NCBI RefSeq assembly: GCF_000421705.1 | Contig: NZ_ATXN01000005.1 | Span: forward strand, 62,001 to 126,000 | DNA: 64,000 nt | Source: Brevundimonas naejangsanensis DSM 23858 | Lineage (GTDB): Bacteria > Pseudomonadota > Alphaproteobacteria > Caulobacterales > Caulobacteraceae | Reading direction: 5' to 3' | Shown here: piece by piece, positions 9,334 through 17,867 of the stretch | Position numbering within the stretch: the stretch's first letter is position 1 | How the letters are laid out: every line of letters begins with the position of its first letter | Notes under the pieces: generated by a model | Database searches by the model: none | What the model saw: the letters and a program-made list of their open reading frames with translations, nothing else | What the model was told of the DNA's origin: nothing | Made by a program: the position numbers and the translations under genes

Positions 9334-10167
9334 ATGGAAACGGTCAAGAGCCACGTCGTTCACGGCGGGACGCTGCGCTATCTGAAGCACGACAGCGCGA
9401 CGACGGGCACGCCCATGACGCTGTCGGTCTTTGTTCCTGCGGGCGAGGGGCCGTTTCCGGTCCTGATCTGGCTGTCGGGCCTGACCTGCACCGAGGACAA
9501 CTTCACCACCAAGGCGGGAGCCTATAAGGCCGCCGCCGAACACGGCGTTATCATCGTCGCGCCCGACACCTCGCCGCGCGGGGAGGGCGTCGCCAATGAC
9601 GACGCCTATGATCTGGGACAGGGCGCGGGCTTCTACGTCGATGCGACTGAAACGCCGTGGGCGCCGCATTTCCGCATGGAAAGCTATGTCACGGGCGAGC
9701 TGATCGATCTGATCGACGCCCAGTTCCCGACGACGAAGACGCGCTCCATCTTCGGCCATTCGATGGGCGGGCACGGGGCGCTGACGCTGGCGCTGCGCCA
9801 TCCCGAGTTGTTCAAATCGGTGTCGGCCTTTGCGCCGATCTCGTCGCCGACGCGCTGCCCCTGGGGCGAGAAGGCCTTCACCGCCTATCTGGGCGAGGAT
9901 CGTGCGCAATGGGCCAGGCATGACGCGGCCCTGCTGATCGAGGGCGGGGCGGCGAAAGGCGTCTTCGACGACATCCTGGTGGATCAGGGCGACGCCGATT
10001 CCTTCCTGACCGATCAGCTGAAGCCGGAACTGCTGAAGGCGGCGGCGCAAAAGGCCGGTCAGGGGCTGACCCTGCGGATGCAGCCGGGCTATGACCATTC
10101 CTACTTCTTCATGGCCAGCTTCGTGGACGACCATGTGGCCTTCCACGCCAAGCGGCTGAAAGCCTGA
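9334..10167 (+). CDS. fghA: S-formylglutathione hydrolase
   Basis: 277 residues, standard esterase-D length. Alpha/beta-hydrolase triad: Ser143 in GHSMGGHGAL, Asp221 in DQGDADSF and His256 in GYDHSYFF. The family signature LSGLTCTEDNF is at about 48-58. It hydrolyses S-formylglutathione, the AdhC product, to formate and glutathione, completing the detoxification pathway of this operon. AGGAG precedes the ATG closely. No formate dehydrogenase is nearby. Confidence 0.95.
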   Translation: METVKSHVVHGGTLRYLKHDSATTGTPMTLSVFVPAGEGPFPVLIWLSGLTCTEDNFTTKAGAYKAAAEHGVIIVAPDTSPRGEGVANDDAYDLGQGAGFYVDATETPWAPHFRMESYVTGELIDLIDAQFPTTKTRSIFGHSMGGHGALTLALRHPELFKSVSAFAPISSPTRCPWGEKAFTAYLGEDRAQWARHDAALLIEGGAAKGVFDDILVDQGDADSFLTDQLKPELLKAAAQKAGQGLTLRMQPGYDHSYFFMASFVDDHVAFHAKRLKA

Positions 10168-10172
10168 GTGTG

Positions 10173-10400
10173 ATGACCGACGCCGCCCCCGATTTTGACT
10201 CCATGTTCGCCGACCTGTGCAACCAGGTCGGCTTCTGCCTGCATGAAAAAGGACAGAAGAAGGTGATCGCCGCCCTGCCCAAGGGGCTGGACGCCGCAAT
10301 GCGCGCTGTCTTCGCCGCCGAGGGCGTGGACGAGCCGAACGCGCCGGGCGACCTGAAACGCGCCGTGCGCGACTGCATCAAGGCCCATGTGAAGCGCTGA
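10173..10400 (+). CDS. Small conserved-looking protein of unknown function
   Basis: 75 residues from the ATG at 10173; a GTG at 10170 directly before it is the alternative start. It is soluble and charged, with one Cys in LCNQVGFCLHEKGQKKV and another in RDCIKAHVKR. It starts five bases after the fghA stop and has the codon bias of its neighbours. It ends 14 bases before a strong hairpin, so it looks like the last gene of the formaldehyde operon. No family recognised. Confidence 0.65.
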   Translation: MTDAAPDFDSMFADLCNQVGFCLHEKGQKKVIAALPKGLDAAMRAVFAAEGVDEPNAPGDLKRAVRDCIKAHVKR

Positions 10401-10414
10401 GGCCTCAAGGCCCG

Positions 10415-10440
10415 CCCGCCCTCGCGACGTCGAGGGCGGG
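10415..10440 (+). terminator. Hairpin ending the formaldehyde operon
   Basis: A perfect 10-bp stem (CCCGCCCTCG at 10415-10424 with its complement at 10431-10440) and a 6-base loop. There is no long T-run after it (AAACTTCC follows), so intrinsic termination is likely but not certain. Confidence 0.6.
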
Positions 10441-10525
10441 AAACTTCCGACCTATGACGATCATGGCTTGCGGGCTTTCATTGCTGAGCTAGCATCCCGG
10501 CCCATCGCTTTTTGGGAGGAAAGCC

Positions 10526-12349
10526 ATGATGGATCGTCGCCGTCTTCTGGCAGGGGCCGCAGCGGGGGGAGCGCTCGCGGCGATCGGGCCGGTGCGCGCC
10601 CTGGCCCGCACGAGAGGGGCGCAGGACGCCTCGGCCGCCTTCAACGCCCTGATGGACCGGATCGCGCAGGAACTGCTGCTGAGCGATCCGGAAGCCCTGA
10701 CCATGCTGGGCATGGACCGGGGGCCGATGGCCGACGCCCGCTTCAAGCTGAGCGACCGCAGCCAGACCAAGGTCGAGGCCGACAAGGCGAAATTCATCGC
10801 CGGAATGAAGGATATGGCGGCGATCGACCGCGACGCCCTGCCGGCCAAGGAACAGATCTATCACGACGCCCTGAGCTTCTTCGGCGAGACGGTGATGGAA
10901 GGCTACGCCTTCCCCTACGGCGGCGGAATGTACCCCTCGCCCTATACGATCAGCCAGTTGGGCGGATCCTATCAGCAGATTCCCGACTTCCTCGACAGCC
11001 AGCACCGCATCGAGGCGGCGGACGACGCCGAGGCCTATCTGTCGCGCCTGTCGGACTTCGCCCGCAGTCTGGATGACGAGCGCGAGCGGATGCAGATCGA
11101 CTACGCCGCCGGGGCCGTGCCGCCGGACTTCGTCATCGACCGCACCCTGACGCAGATGGAGGCCATCACCGGCACGGCGGCGGCCCAGTCGGTCATGACC
11201 CAGTCGATCGCCCGCCGGACGGCCGAGAAGAACATCCCCGGCGACTGGGCGGCGCGCGCCGAGGCCATCCTGACCGACGCCGTCTATCCGGCGATCCAGC
11301 GTCAGGCCGAGGCGCTGAAGGCGGTTCGCGCCGGGGCGACCCATGACGCGGGCGTCTGGCGCCTGCCGGACGGCGAGGCCTATTACCGCTTCGGCCTGAA
11401 GAACTACACCACCTCCTCGCTCAGCCCGGACGAGGTGCACCAGATGGGGCTGGAGCAGGTGGCCGAGATTTCCGCCCGCGCCGACGCCCTGTTGAAGGCG
11501 CAGGGGATGACGCAGGGAAGCGTGGGGGAACGCATCGCCGCCATCGGCGCGGACCCGCGCTTCGTCTATCCGAACACGGACGAGGCCAAGGAAGAGCTGC
11601 TGCAGGAGCTGAACGTCCAGATGGCCGCCATGCAGGCGCGCCTGCCGGACTATTTCGGCCGCCTGCCCAAGTCGCCGTGCGAAATCCGGCGCGTGCCCAA
11701 GGCCATCGAGGCGGGCGCGCCGGGCGGCTATTATCAGGCCCCGGCGCTGGATGGGTCGCGGCCGGGCGCCTACTACATCAACCTCCGTGACACGGCGGAG
11801 TGGCCCAAATGGATGTTGCCGACGTTGACCTATCACGAGGCGACGCCGGGCCATCACCATCAGATCGCCCTGCAGATGGAGCAGCCGGACACGCCGCTGC
11901 TGATGAAGGTGATGGGCTTCTCGGCCTATTCGGAAGGCTGGGGCCTGTATTCCGAGCAGCTGGCGGACGAGATGGGCGTCTATGAAAACGATCCCTTCGG
12001 CCAAGTGGGCTATCTGCAGTCGCTGATGTTCCGCGCGGCGCGGCTGGTGGCGGACTCCGGCCTGCACCACAAGCGCTGGAGCCGCGAGCAGGGCATCCGC
12101 TACATGGTCGATGTGCTGGGGGACAAGGAAAGCACCATCGCCACCGAGATCGAACGCTACTGCGTCTGGCCGGGGCAGGCGTCCAGCTACAAGGTCGGCC
12201 ACACCACCTGGGTCAGACTGCGCGAGGACGCCAAGAAGCGTCTGGGCAGTCGCTTCGACATCAAGGGCTTCCATGACACGGGTCTGGCTCTGGGCGGCGT
12301 GCCGCTGACGGTGCTGGAGCGGACCATGAACGCCTGGACGCCGCTCTGA
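10526..12349 (+). CDS. DUF885-family exported protein, copy 1
   Basis: 607 residues. The N-terminus ([17 protein letters not shown]) is a Tat-like signal with a twin arginine, so export is likely. DUF885 features include [11 protein letters not shown], with His437-Glu438 and His442-His443 resembling a metallopeptidase metal site, plus [20 protein letters not shown] and [18 protein letters not shown]885 proteins are proposed metal-dependent peptidases; the substrate is unknown. The next gene is a full-length paralogue, so this is a tandem duplication. A GGGAGG-type site precedes the start. Confidence 0.88.
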   Translation: MMDRRRLLAGAAAGGALAAIGPVRALARTRGAQDASAAFNALMDRIAQELLLSDPEALTMLGMDRGPMADARFKLSDRSQTKVEADKAKFIAGMKDMAAIDRDALPAKEQIYHDALSFFGETVMEGYAFPYGGGMYPSPYTISQLGGSYQQIPDFLDSQHRIEAADDAEAYLSRLSDFARSLDDERERMQIDYAAGAVPPDFVIDRTLTQMEAITGTAAAQSVMTQSIARRTAEKNIPGDWAARAEAILTDAVYPAIQRQAEALKAVRAGATHDAGVWRLPDGEAYYRFGLKNYTTSSLSPDEVHQMGLEQVAEISARADALLKAQGMTQGSVGERIAAIGADPRFVYPNTDEAKEELLQELNVQMAAMQARLPDYFGRLPKSPCEIRRVPKAIEAGAPGGYYQAPALDGSRPGAYYINLRDTAEWPKWMLPTLTYHEATPGHHHQIALQMEQPDTPLLMKVMGFSAYSEGWGLYSEQLADEMGVYENDPFGQVGYLQSLMFRAARLVADSGLHHKRWSREQGIRYMVDVLGDKESTIATEIERYCVWPGQASSYKVGHTTWVRLREDAKKRLGSRFDIKGFHDTGLALGGVPLTVLERTMNAWTPL

Positions 12350-12445
12350 CGGCGACCTGAGTTTCCCGGACGCGCCGGTCCTTCATTGAGCGTGAGTGTG
12401 AAGCAGCGTCCGGCGCGGCGCGGCTTCTTTGGGGGGAGTACCTGA

Positions 12446-14242
12446 ATGATCAATCGCCGCCATCTTCTGCTGAGCGCCGCTGCGACCGCCGCCGCCGCGC
12501 CCATGCTGGCCCAGTGCGCCGCCGCCGCCAGCGACGCCGACGCGCGCCTGAACACCCTGCTGGACGGGTGGTTCGAGGCCGACATCGACGAGGCGCCCGA
12601 GCGCGCCACCAACCTGGGTCTGGACAAGGGCGCCCGCGCGGGCCTGTCGTCCAAACTCAGCGAGGCCGGGCCGGACGCCATCCGCAAGGACAGGGAAAAG
12701 GCGATCAAACGCTGGGACGAGCTGAAGGCCTTCGACCAGAAGGGCCTGTCCGAGGCCGGGGCGCTGAACTACGCCATCGCCGCCTTCGGGCGCGACACGG
12801 CGGCCCAGACGGCGCGCTTCGACTATGGTTCGGGGCCGGGGCGTCCGTCGCCCTATATCGTGACCCAGCTGTCGGGCGCCTATTTCTCCACGCCCGACTT
12901 CATGGACAACCAGCACCGCATCGAGGACGCTGCGGGCGCCGACGCCTTCCTTTCGCGTCTGGAGGCTTTCGCGGGCGTGCTGGACGGCGAGACGGACAAA
13001 ATCAGGGAAGACGCCGGTCTGGGCGTGATCGCCCCGGACTTCATCATCGACCGGATGCTGCCGCAGATCCGCACCCTGCGCGACACGCCCGCCGCCGACA
13101 TGGCCATGATCCAGTCGCTGGTCCGCAAGACCGGGGCGCTGAACCTGTCGGGCTATGACGCGCGCGCCGCCGCCCTGGTCGACGAGAAGGTCAAGCCGGC
13201 CCTGGCCCGTCAGATCGAGGCGTTGGAAGCTATCCGTCCCAAGGCCGTGCACGATGCGGGCGTGTGGCGCCTGCCGGACGGCGAAGCCTTCTACGCCGCC
13301 GGACTGAAGTCCAACACCACGACCACGCTGTCGGCCAAGGAAATTCACGCCATGGGCGTCGAGCAGGTGGCCGAGATCTCGGCCGAGATCGACGCCATCC
13401 TGAAGTCGCAGGGCTATACTCAAGGCACGGTCGGCGAACGGGTTCAGGCCCTGAACAAGGATCCGGCCCAACTCTTCCCCAACACCGATGCGGGCAAGGA
13501 AGATCTGCTGAAGTGGCTGAACGAACAGGTCGCTGCGCTGGAGCCCAAGCTGCCGACCGTGTTCGGCCGACTGCCCAAGACCCACGTCGAAATCCGCCGC
13601 GTGCCGGTGTCGATCCAGTCGGGTGCGCCGGGCGGCTACTATCAGGGGCCGCCGCTGGATGGCTCGCGTCCGGGCGCCTACTACATCAACCTGCGCGACA
13701 GCGGGAACTGGCCGAAGTTCGCCCTGCCGACCCTGACCTATCACGAGGCCTCGCCGGGCCACCATCTGCAGGTCGCTCTGCAACGCGAGTCGGGCGAGTT
13801 GCCGCAGTGGCGCCGCGCGGGCGGTTTCTCGGCCTTCAACGAAGGCTGGGCCCTGTACGCCGAGGCGGTGGCGGCCAATGATCTGGACGCCTATGCGGCC
13901 GATCCGCTCGGCCGCGTCGGCTTCCTGATGTCCTATCTGTTCCGCGCGGTGCGGCTGGTGGTCGACACCGGCATCCACTCTGAACGCTGGAGCCGTGAAC
14001 GGGCGGTCGACTATATGGCGGCCTCGGGCGCCAAGCCGCTGGACGCCTCGAACAGCGAGATCAACCGCTATTCGGTCTGGCCGGGCCAGGCCTGCGCCTA
14101 CAAGGTCGGGCACACGGTCATCGCCCGCCTGCGCGAGGAGGCTCAGGCCAAGGACGGCTTCGACCTGCGCGCCTTCCACGACAAGGTGTTGGGCAGCGGC
14201 TCCCTGCCGCTGGCGGTGCTGGAAGGGCGGATGCGCGCCTGA
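12446..14242 (+). CDS. DUF885-family exported protein, copy 2
   Basis: 598 residues, aligning along its whole length with the gene before it: both share ...SPYI/T...QLGG/SGAY, DNQHRIE or [24 protein letters not shown], and EGW.LY. The putative metal motif is YHEASPGHHLQ (His433-Glu434, His438-His439). The signal region contains NRRHLLLSAAATAAAAPMLAQC; the Cys could make it a lipoprotein, and the paired arginines suggest Tat export. Divergence between the copies suggests an old duplication with separate substrates. The 96-base gap between them has GGGGGGAG before the start. Confidence 0.88.
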   Translation: MINRRHLLLSAAATAAAAPMLAQCAAAASDADARLNTLLDGWFEADIDEAPERATNLGLDKGARAGLSSKLSEAGPDAIRKDREKAIKRWDELKAFDQKGLSEAGALNYAIAAFGRDTAAQTARFDYGSGPGRPSPYIVTQLSGAYFSTPDFMDNQHRIEDAAGADAFLSRLEAFAGVLDGETDKIREDAGLGVIAPDFIIDRMLPQIRTLRDTPAADMAMIQSLVRKTGALNLSGYDARAAALVDEKVKPALARQIEALEAIRPKAVHDAGVWRLPDGEAFYAAGLKSNTTTTLSAKEIHAMGVEQVAEISAEIDAILKSQGYTQGTVGERVQALNKDPAQLFPNTDAGKEDLLKWLNEQVAALEPKLPTVFGRLPKTHVEIRRVPVSIQSGAPGGYYQGPPLDGSRPGAYYINLRDSGNWPKFALPTLTYHEASPGHHLQVALQRESGELPQWRRAGGFSAFNEGWALYAEAVAANDLDAYAADPLGRVGFLMSYLFRAVRLVVDTGIHSERWSRERAVDYMAASGAKPLDASNSEINRYSVWPGQACAYKVGHTVIARLREEAQAKDGFDLRAFHDKVLGSGSLPLAVLEGRMRA

Positions 14243-14266
14243 TGCGCGGCTGAAGTCTGAAGCGAA

Positions 14267-14300
14267 AAACGGCCCGGACGCTCGCGCGCCCGGGCCGTTT
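14267..14300. terminator. Bidirectional terminator between DUF885 copy 2 and the DUF1176 gene
   Basis: An 11-bp perfect stem (AAACGGCCCGG at 14267-14277 and its complement at 14290-14300) with flanking A and T runs, between two convergent genes. It could serve both. Confidence 0.75.
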
Positions 14301-14322
14301 CATATGTGCCGACGAACGGGCG

Positions 14323-15444
14323 TCAGGTCACGGCGCGCCAAGTGCTCGGCCACAGGTCCTGCGGAATGGCGGTGCAACTCGGCATTTCCTTTTCCTCCAG
14401 AAGGGCGAAGCGTTCGCCGGTCCAGGCCCAGACGCCCATGCGGCCGCAGTCGCCGATGCCGCGCCCTTTGCCCAAGGCGAACAGGGTCCGAGTTTTCGGA
14501 TCGTAACGGCTGTTCACCAGTTCGTCGTGGCGGCTCATGGCCGTGGGGAAGTCAATCAGTTGAGGCGCGGTCCCGTCTGCAGGCGTGATGAAATAGACCT
14601 GCGTGAAATTATAGGCGCCCTCGCCGCACGGCACGCTCCACAGCAGTTTGTCGGACGCCAGACGGGCGACCTCGACATTCGGCTCGAACCGTTCGCCGAT
14701 GCGGGTGGCGGCCAGGCATTCCTTGACCTTGGGGTGGGCCAGCAGCGCAGGCGACAGGTCATCCTGAGGCAGGCCGTTCTGAGGAACGGCGGCGGCCAGC
14801 GTCACGCGCGGCGCGGCGGGGGCGACGGGCACGCTGGACGCGGACCGGTCGCCGCGTCGGATCAGCGCCGTGGTCGTGCCCAGTCGTCCCTGACGCTCGT
14901 CGATCCACAGGAAGGCGGCGGCCGCCCCGCCCAGGCTGACCTTCATCTTCTCGTCGCCGCGCCTCAGCGCCATGAAGGAGCCGGCGCCCAGGTCACGCAA
15001 CAGCTCGGCCGAGGGCGTGCGGAAGGCGATGACGTCGCCTTCCTCGTCCATCTTGGAGTTCTTGCCGGCATAGCGGCGGCCGTCGATCTCGGCGTAGACG
15101 TCGCCCTGTCCGGCCTCCAGCCCCCAGCCCCCCATGTGGACGACCGGCCGCGCGTCAGGGCCCGGCGCCAGGGAGACCATGACGAAGCCCATGTTTTCCT
15201 CGGCCGAGCCGAAGGCGACGCAGTGGTTGGTGTTGTCGCAGGTCGCCGTCCAGTCGCGGAACTCGCGCGTCACGCTGGGCGGATGGGCGTCGTTCTGAGC
15301 GGCGGGCACTACGGCGGAGGCGGCTGCGGCGGGCGGCTGAACCGCCGGAGCCTCAGGCGGGGCGGCGGCCTCCTGTCCCTTGCAGGCGGCCATAGCGAGC
15401 GGAAGCAGGGCGAGGGCGACGAACCGGAGGCGGCGAGGCGACAT
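14323..15444 (-). CDS. DUF1176-family lipoprotein
   Basis: About 373 residues from the ATG at 15444 (alternative ATG at 15456). The frame is open into icd upstream, but that part is a shadow. The signal peptide ends in a lipobox (LAMAAC), followed by a Pro/Ala-rich linker. The body has DUF1176 features: FRDWTATCDNTNHCVAF near the N-terminus, a middle part that resembles invasion-associated-locus-B-like domains, and a C-terminal part ending with GRMGVWAWTGERFALLE and conserved cysteines. Likely periplasmic-side; function unknown. It is divergent from icd. Confidence 0.82.
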   Translation of the reverse strand: MSPRRLRFVALALLPLAMAACKGQEAAAPPEAPAVQPPAAAASAVVPAAQNDAHPPSVTREFRDWTATCDNTNHCVAFGSAEENMGFVMVSLAPGPDARPVVHMGGWGLEAGQGDVYAEIDGRRYAGKNSKMDEEGDVIAFRTPSAELLRDLGAGSFMALRRGDEKMKVSLGGAAAAFLWIDERQGRLGTTTALIRRGDRSASSVPVAPAAPRVTLAAAVPQNGLPQDDLSPALLAHPKVKECLAATRIGERFEPNVEVARLASDKLLWSVPCGEGAYNFTQVYFITPADGTAPQLIDFPTAMSRHDELVNSRYDPKTRTLFALGKGRGIGDCGRMGVWAWTGERFALLEEKEMPSCTAIPQDLWPSTWRAVT

Positions 15445-15639
15445 CAGGGATTCCATGCGTTGTGACCGACCGACGGCCTTCAAGCGTAGCCGTGAAGAAG
15501 CCAAGCGGCCAAGCCGCCGTTTCGTTCCGGCGCGGGTGTTCGAGCGTTGCGGCTTTCGTCCCCTTTGCGCCCGCGCGCGGGGGTCGCTATATCCCCTGCA
15601 CTGAATTCCTTCCCTGATTTGAGAGACAGAGGCGTAAGC

Positions 15640-16860
15640 ATGGCCAAGATCAAGGTCGCCAACCCCATCGTGGACATCGACGGCGACGAAATGACCCGGA
15701 TCATCTGGCAGATGATCAAGGACAAGCTGGTCTTCCCGTACCTGGACCTCGAACTCGACTATTACGACCTCGGCATGGAAAGCCGTGACGCCACCGACGA
15801 TCAGATCACGATCGACGCGGCCCACGCCATCCAGAAGCACGGCGTCGGCGTGAAGTGCGCCACCATCACCCCGGACGAGGCGCGCGTCGCCGAATTCGGC
15901 CTGAAGAAGATGTGGAAGTCGCCGAACGGCACCATCCGCAACATCCTGGGCGGCGTGGTCTTCCGCGAGCCGATCATCTGCTCGAACGTGCCGCGTCTGG
16001 TGCCGGGCTGGACCCAGCCGATCGTCGTCGGCCGCCACGCTTTCGGCGACCAGTACAAGGCCACCGACTTCCTGATGCCGGGCGCCGGCACCCTGTCGAT
16101 CAAGTTCGTCGGCGATGACGGCCAGGTGATCGAGCACGAGGTCTACAAGTCGCCGGGCGCTGGCGTCGCCATGGGCATGTACAACCTGGACTCCTCGATC
16201 CGCGAGTTCGCCCATGCCTCGTTCGCCTATGGCCTGCAGCGCAACTACCCGGTCTATCTGTCGACCAAGAACACCATCCTCAAAGCCTACGACGGCCGCT
16301 TCAAGGACATCTTCCAGGAAGTCTTCGACGCCGAATACGCCGAGGAATTCAAGAAGCGCGGCCTGACCTATGAGCATCGCCTGATCGACGACATGGTCGC
16401 AGCCGCGATCAAGTGGTCGGGCGGCTTCGTCTGGGCGTGCAAGAACTACGACGGCGACGTGCAGTCGGACATCGTGGCCCAGGGCTTCGGCTCGCTGGGC
16501 CTGATGACCTCGGTGCTGATGACGCCGGACGGCAAGGTCATGGAAACGGAAGCCGCCCACGGCACCGTGACCCGCCACTACCGCCAGCATCAGAAGGGCG
16601 AGGCCACCTCGACCAACTCGATCGCCTCGATCTTCGCCTGGACGCGCGGCTTCAAGCACCGCGCCAAGCTGGACGACAACGCCCAGCTGGCCGAGTTCGC
16701 CGATACGCTGGAGCGCGTGGTCGTCGACACCGTCGAGTCGGGCTTCATGACCAAGGATCTGGCCCTGCTGGTCGGCGATCAGCAGTCCTGGCTGACGACC
16801 GAAGGCTTCCTGGACAAGGTGTCCGAGAACCTGAAGAAGGCCCTGCCGGGTATCGGCTGA
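15640..16860 (+). CDS. icd: NADP-dependent isocitrate dehydrogenase
   Basis: 406 residues from the ATG at 15640. The start ([19 protein letters not shown]) belongs to the homodimeric, eukaryote-like type II NADP-IDH common in alphaproteobacteria, not the E. coli type. Substrate-site residues appear in [13 protein letters not shown] and the metal aspartates in [11 protein letters not shown] and [32 protein letters not shown] is the coenzyme-loop region. It oxidatively decarboxylates isocitrate to 2-oxoglutarate in the TCA cycle. Monocistronic, with a terminator about 100 bases after the stop. Confidence 0.95.
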   Translation: MAKIKVANPIVDIDGDEMTRIIWQMIKDKLVFPYLDLELDYYDLGMESRDATDDQITIDAAHAIQKHGVGVKCATITPDEARVAEFGLKKMWKSPNGTIRNILGGVVFREPIICSNVPRLVPGWTQPIVVGRHAFGDQYKATDFLMPGAGTLSIKFVGDDGQVIEHEVYKSPGAGVAMGMYNLDSSIREFAHASFAYGLQRNYPVYLSTKNTILKAYDGRFKDIFQEVFDAEYAEEFKKRGLTYEHRLIDDMVAAAIKWSGGFVWACKNYDGDVQSDIVAQGFGSLGLMTSVLMTPDGKVMETEAAHGTVTRHYRQHQKGEATSTNSIASIFAWTRGFKHRAKLDDNAQLAEFADTLERVVVDTVESGFMTKDLALLVGDQQSWLTTEGFLDKVSENLKKALPGIG

Positions 16861-16958
16861 GGCTTTTTTAGTCGACCGCGGTCAGAAGGCTCCGCCTTGG
16901 CTGCTTCGCGCCGCCCTTCGGGTCTCGACCCGACGCGGCCTGGATCCGCCAAGACATC

Positions 16959-16992
16959 AAGGCCCGCTGGAGCGATCCGGCGGGCCTTTTTT
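16959..16992 (+). terminator. Rho-independent terminator of icd
   Basis: Stem AAGGCCCGCTGG (16959-16970) pairs with CCGGCGGGCCTT (16977-16988), with one G-U wobble and a T-run of six or more. The rest of the 348-base gap from icd to the DUF2939 gene has only the palindrome at 17017-17048 and presumably the next promoter; no gene seen. Confidence 0.8.
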
Positions 16993-17016
16993 GTTGAGCG
17001 GTATCGCTTCCCTATT

Positions 17017-17048
17017 CCGCTCATCCCGGCGTCCGCCGGGATGAGCGG
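17017..17048. repeat. Palindromic repeat, CCGCTCATCCCGGCG family
   Basis: CCGCTCATCCCGGCG and its inverse complement separated by two bases, a 32-base near-perfect palindrome. Related copies: 17767-17792, 24645-24762 (two pieces) and 25922-25953. All are intergenic, like REP elements. Confidence 0.75.
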
Positions 17049-17208
17049 TGATCAATGTTTGCCTCACCCCATCGTCAGCTTCGCTTGGAAACGAGAGCCG
17101 GTGAAAACACGCATTGAACCCGTCTGCGATCCATGTCCCTAATCCTGTTAGGGATTTTGGCGCCGTTTCGTCGTCGTCCCGTCGCGTTCGTAAGGCAGGG
17201 GAGGGCCG

Positions 17209-17760
17209 ATGAACCGCAAACTGATCATTCGTCTGGGGCTGACGGCGGGGGCCGTCTTTGTGCTCGCCTACGCCGCCTCGCCCCTGCTGGCGGCGCGGTC
17301 GCTGGTGCAGGCGGCCAGGATCGGCGATGAAAAGGCGTTGGAGCGCCAGGTCGACTTCCCGGCTTTCCGCGCCAGCCTGAAGGACGAGCTGAACGCCCGC
17401 ATGATGGTCGAGATGCGCAAGGACAAACGCCTCGGCGACAGCGGCCTGTCGGGCTTGGGCATGCTGCTGGCGCCCGCCCTCGTCGGCGGGGCGGTGGACG
17501 CCTTCGTCACCCCTCAGGCCATCGCCCTGATGGTGCAGGAAGGGCGTACGCCTAAGCCGGAGATCAAGCGTCCGGAGCCCGCGGAGCCGAAAGCCGAGAA
17601 CAAGCGCGTGCGCCAGTCGTGGGGCTATCGCGACCTGGACACCTTCGCGGTCACCCTGACCCGCGACGACCAGCCGGACGAGCAGGTCTCCCTGCTGATG
17701 AAGCGCCGCAACCTGTTCCGCTGGAAACTGGCGGCGATCGATCTGGGGGCGCCGGAGTAA
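17209..17760 (+). CDS. DUF2939-family membrane-anchored protein
   Basis: 183 residues. One N-terminal membrane segment (LIIRLGLTAGAVFVLAYAASP) is followed by an exported domain with SPLLAARSLVQAARIGDEKALERQVDFPAFRASL, the hallmark of DUF2939. A Lys/Pro/Glu linker at about 110-135 separates a C-terminal beta part (WGYRDLDTFAVTLTR) that resembles the DUF2939 end. Role unknown. It is convergent with alaS across a strong hairpin. Confidence 0.83.
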   Translation: MNRKLIIRLGLTAGAVFVLAYAASPLLAARSLVQAARIGDEKALERQVDFPAFRASLKDELNARMMVEMRKDKRLGDSGLSGLGMLLAPALVGGAVDAFVTPQAIALMVQEGRTPKPEIKRPEPAEPKAENKRVRQSWGYRDLDTFAVTLTRDDQPDEQVSLLMKRRNLFRWKLAAIDLGAPE

Positions 17761-17766
17761 AAATAT

Positions 17767-17792
17767 CCGCTCATCTCCGCGGGGATGAGCGG
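17767..17792. repeat. Short degenerate palindrome of the CCGCTCATC family
   Basis: CCGCTCATCTCC and GGGGATGAGCGG are inverted around a short centre, a shortened copy of the element at 17017. It lies right after the DUF2939 stop. Confidence 0.6.
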
Positions 17793-17813
17793 GTGGAGGG
17801 TTCAGCCCAAGAA

Positions 17814-17844
17814 AAAGGGCGGCGCATCCGGTGCGCCGCCCTTT
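17814..17844. terminator. Bidirectional terminator between DUF2939 gene and alaS
   Basis: A perfect 13-bp stem (AAAGGGCGGCGCA at 17814-17826, complement at 17832-17844) with a TCCGG loop and A/T flanks on both sides, between convergent genes. Confidence 0.85.
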
Positions 17845-17867
17845 CTCGTTTTAGCTTATGGGGGTGA

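Noticed and set aside
14323..16659. 778-residue minus-strand frame covering icd
   Set aside because: Only the part up to about 15444 resembles a protein (DUF1176 lipoprotein); the rest is antisense to icd.
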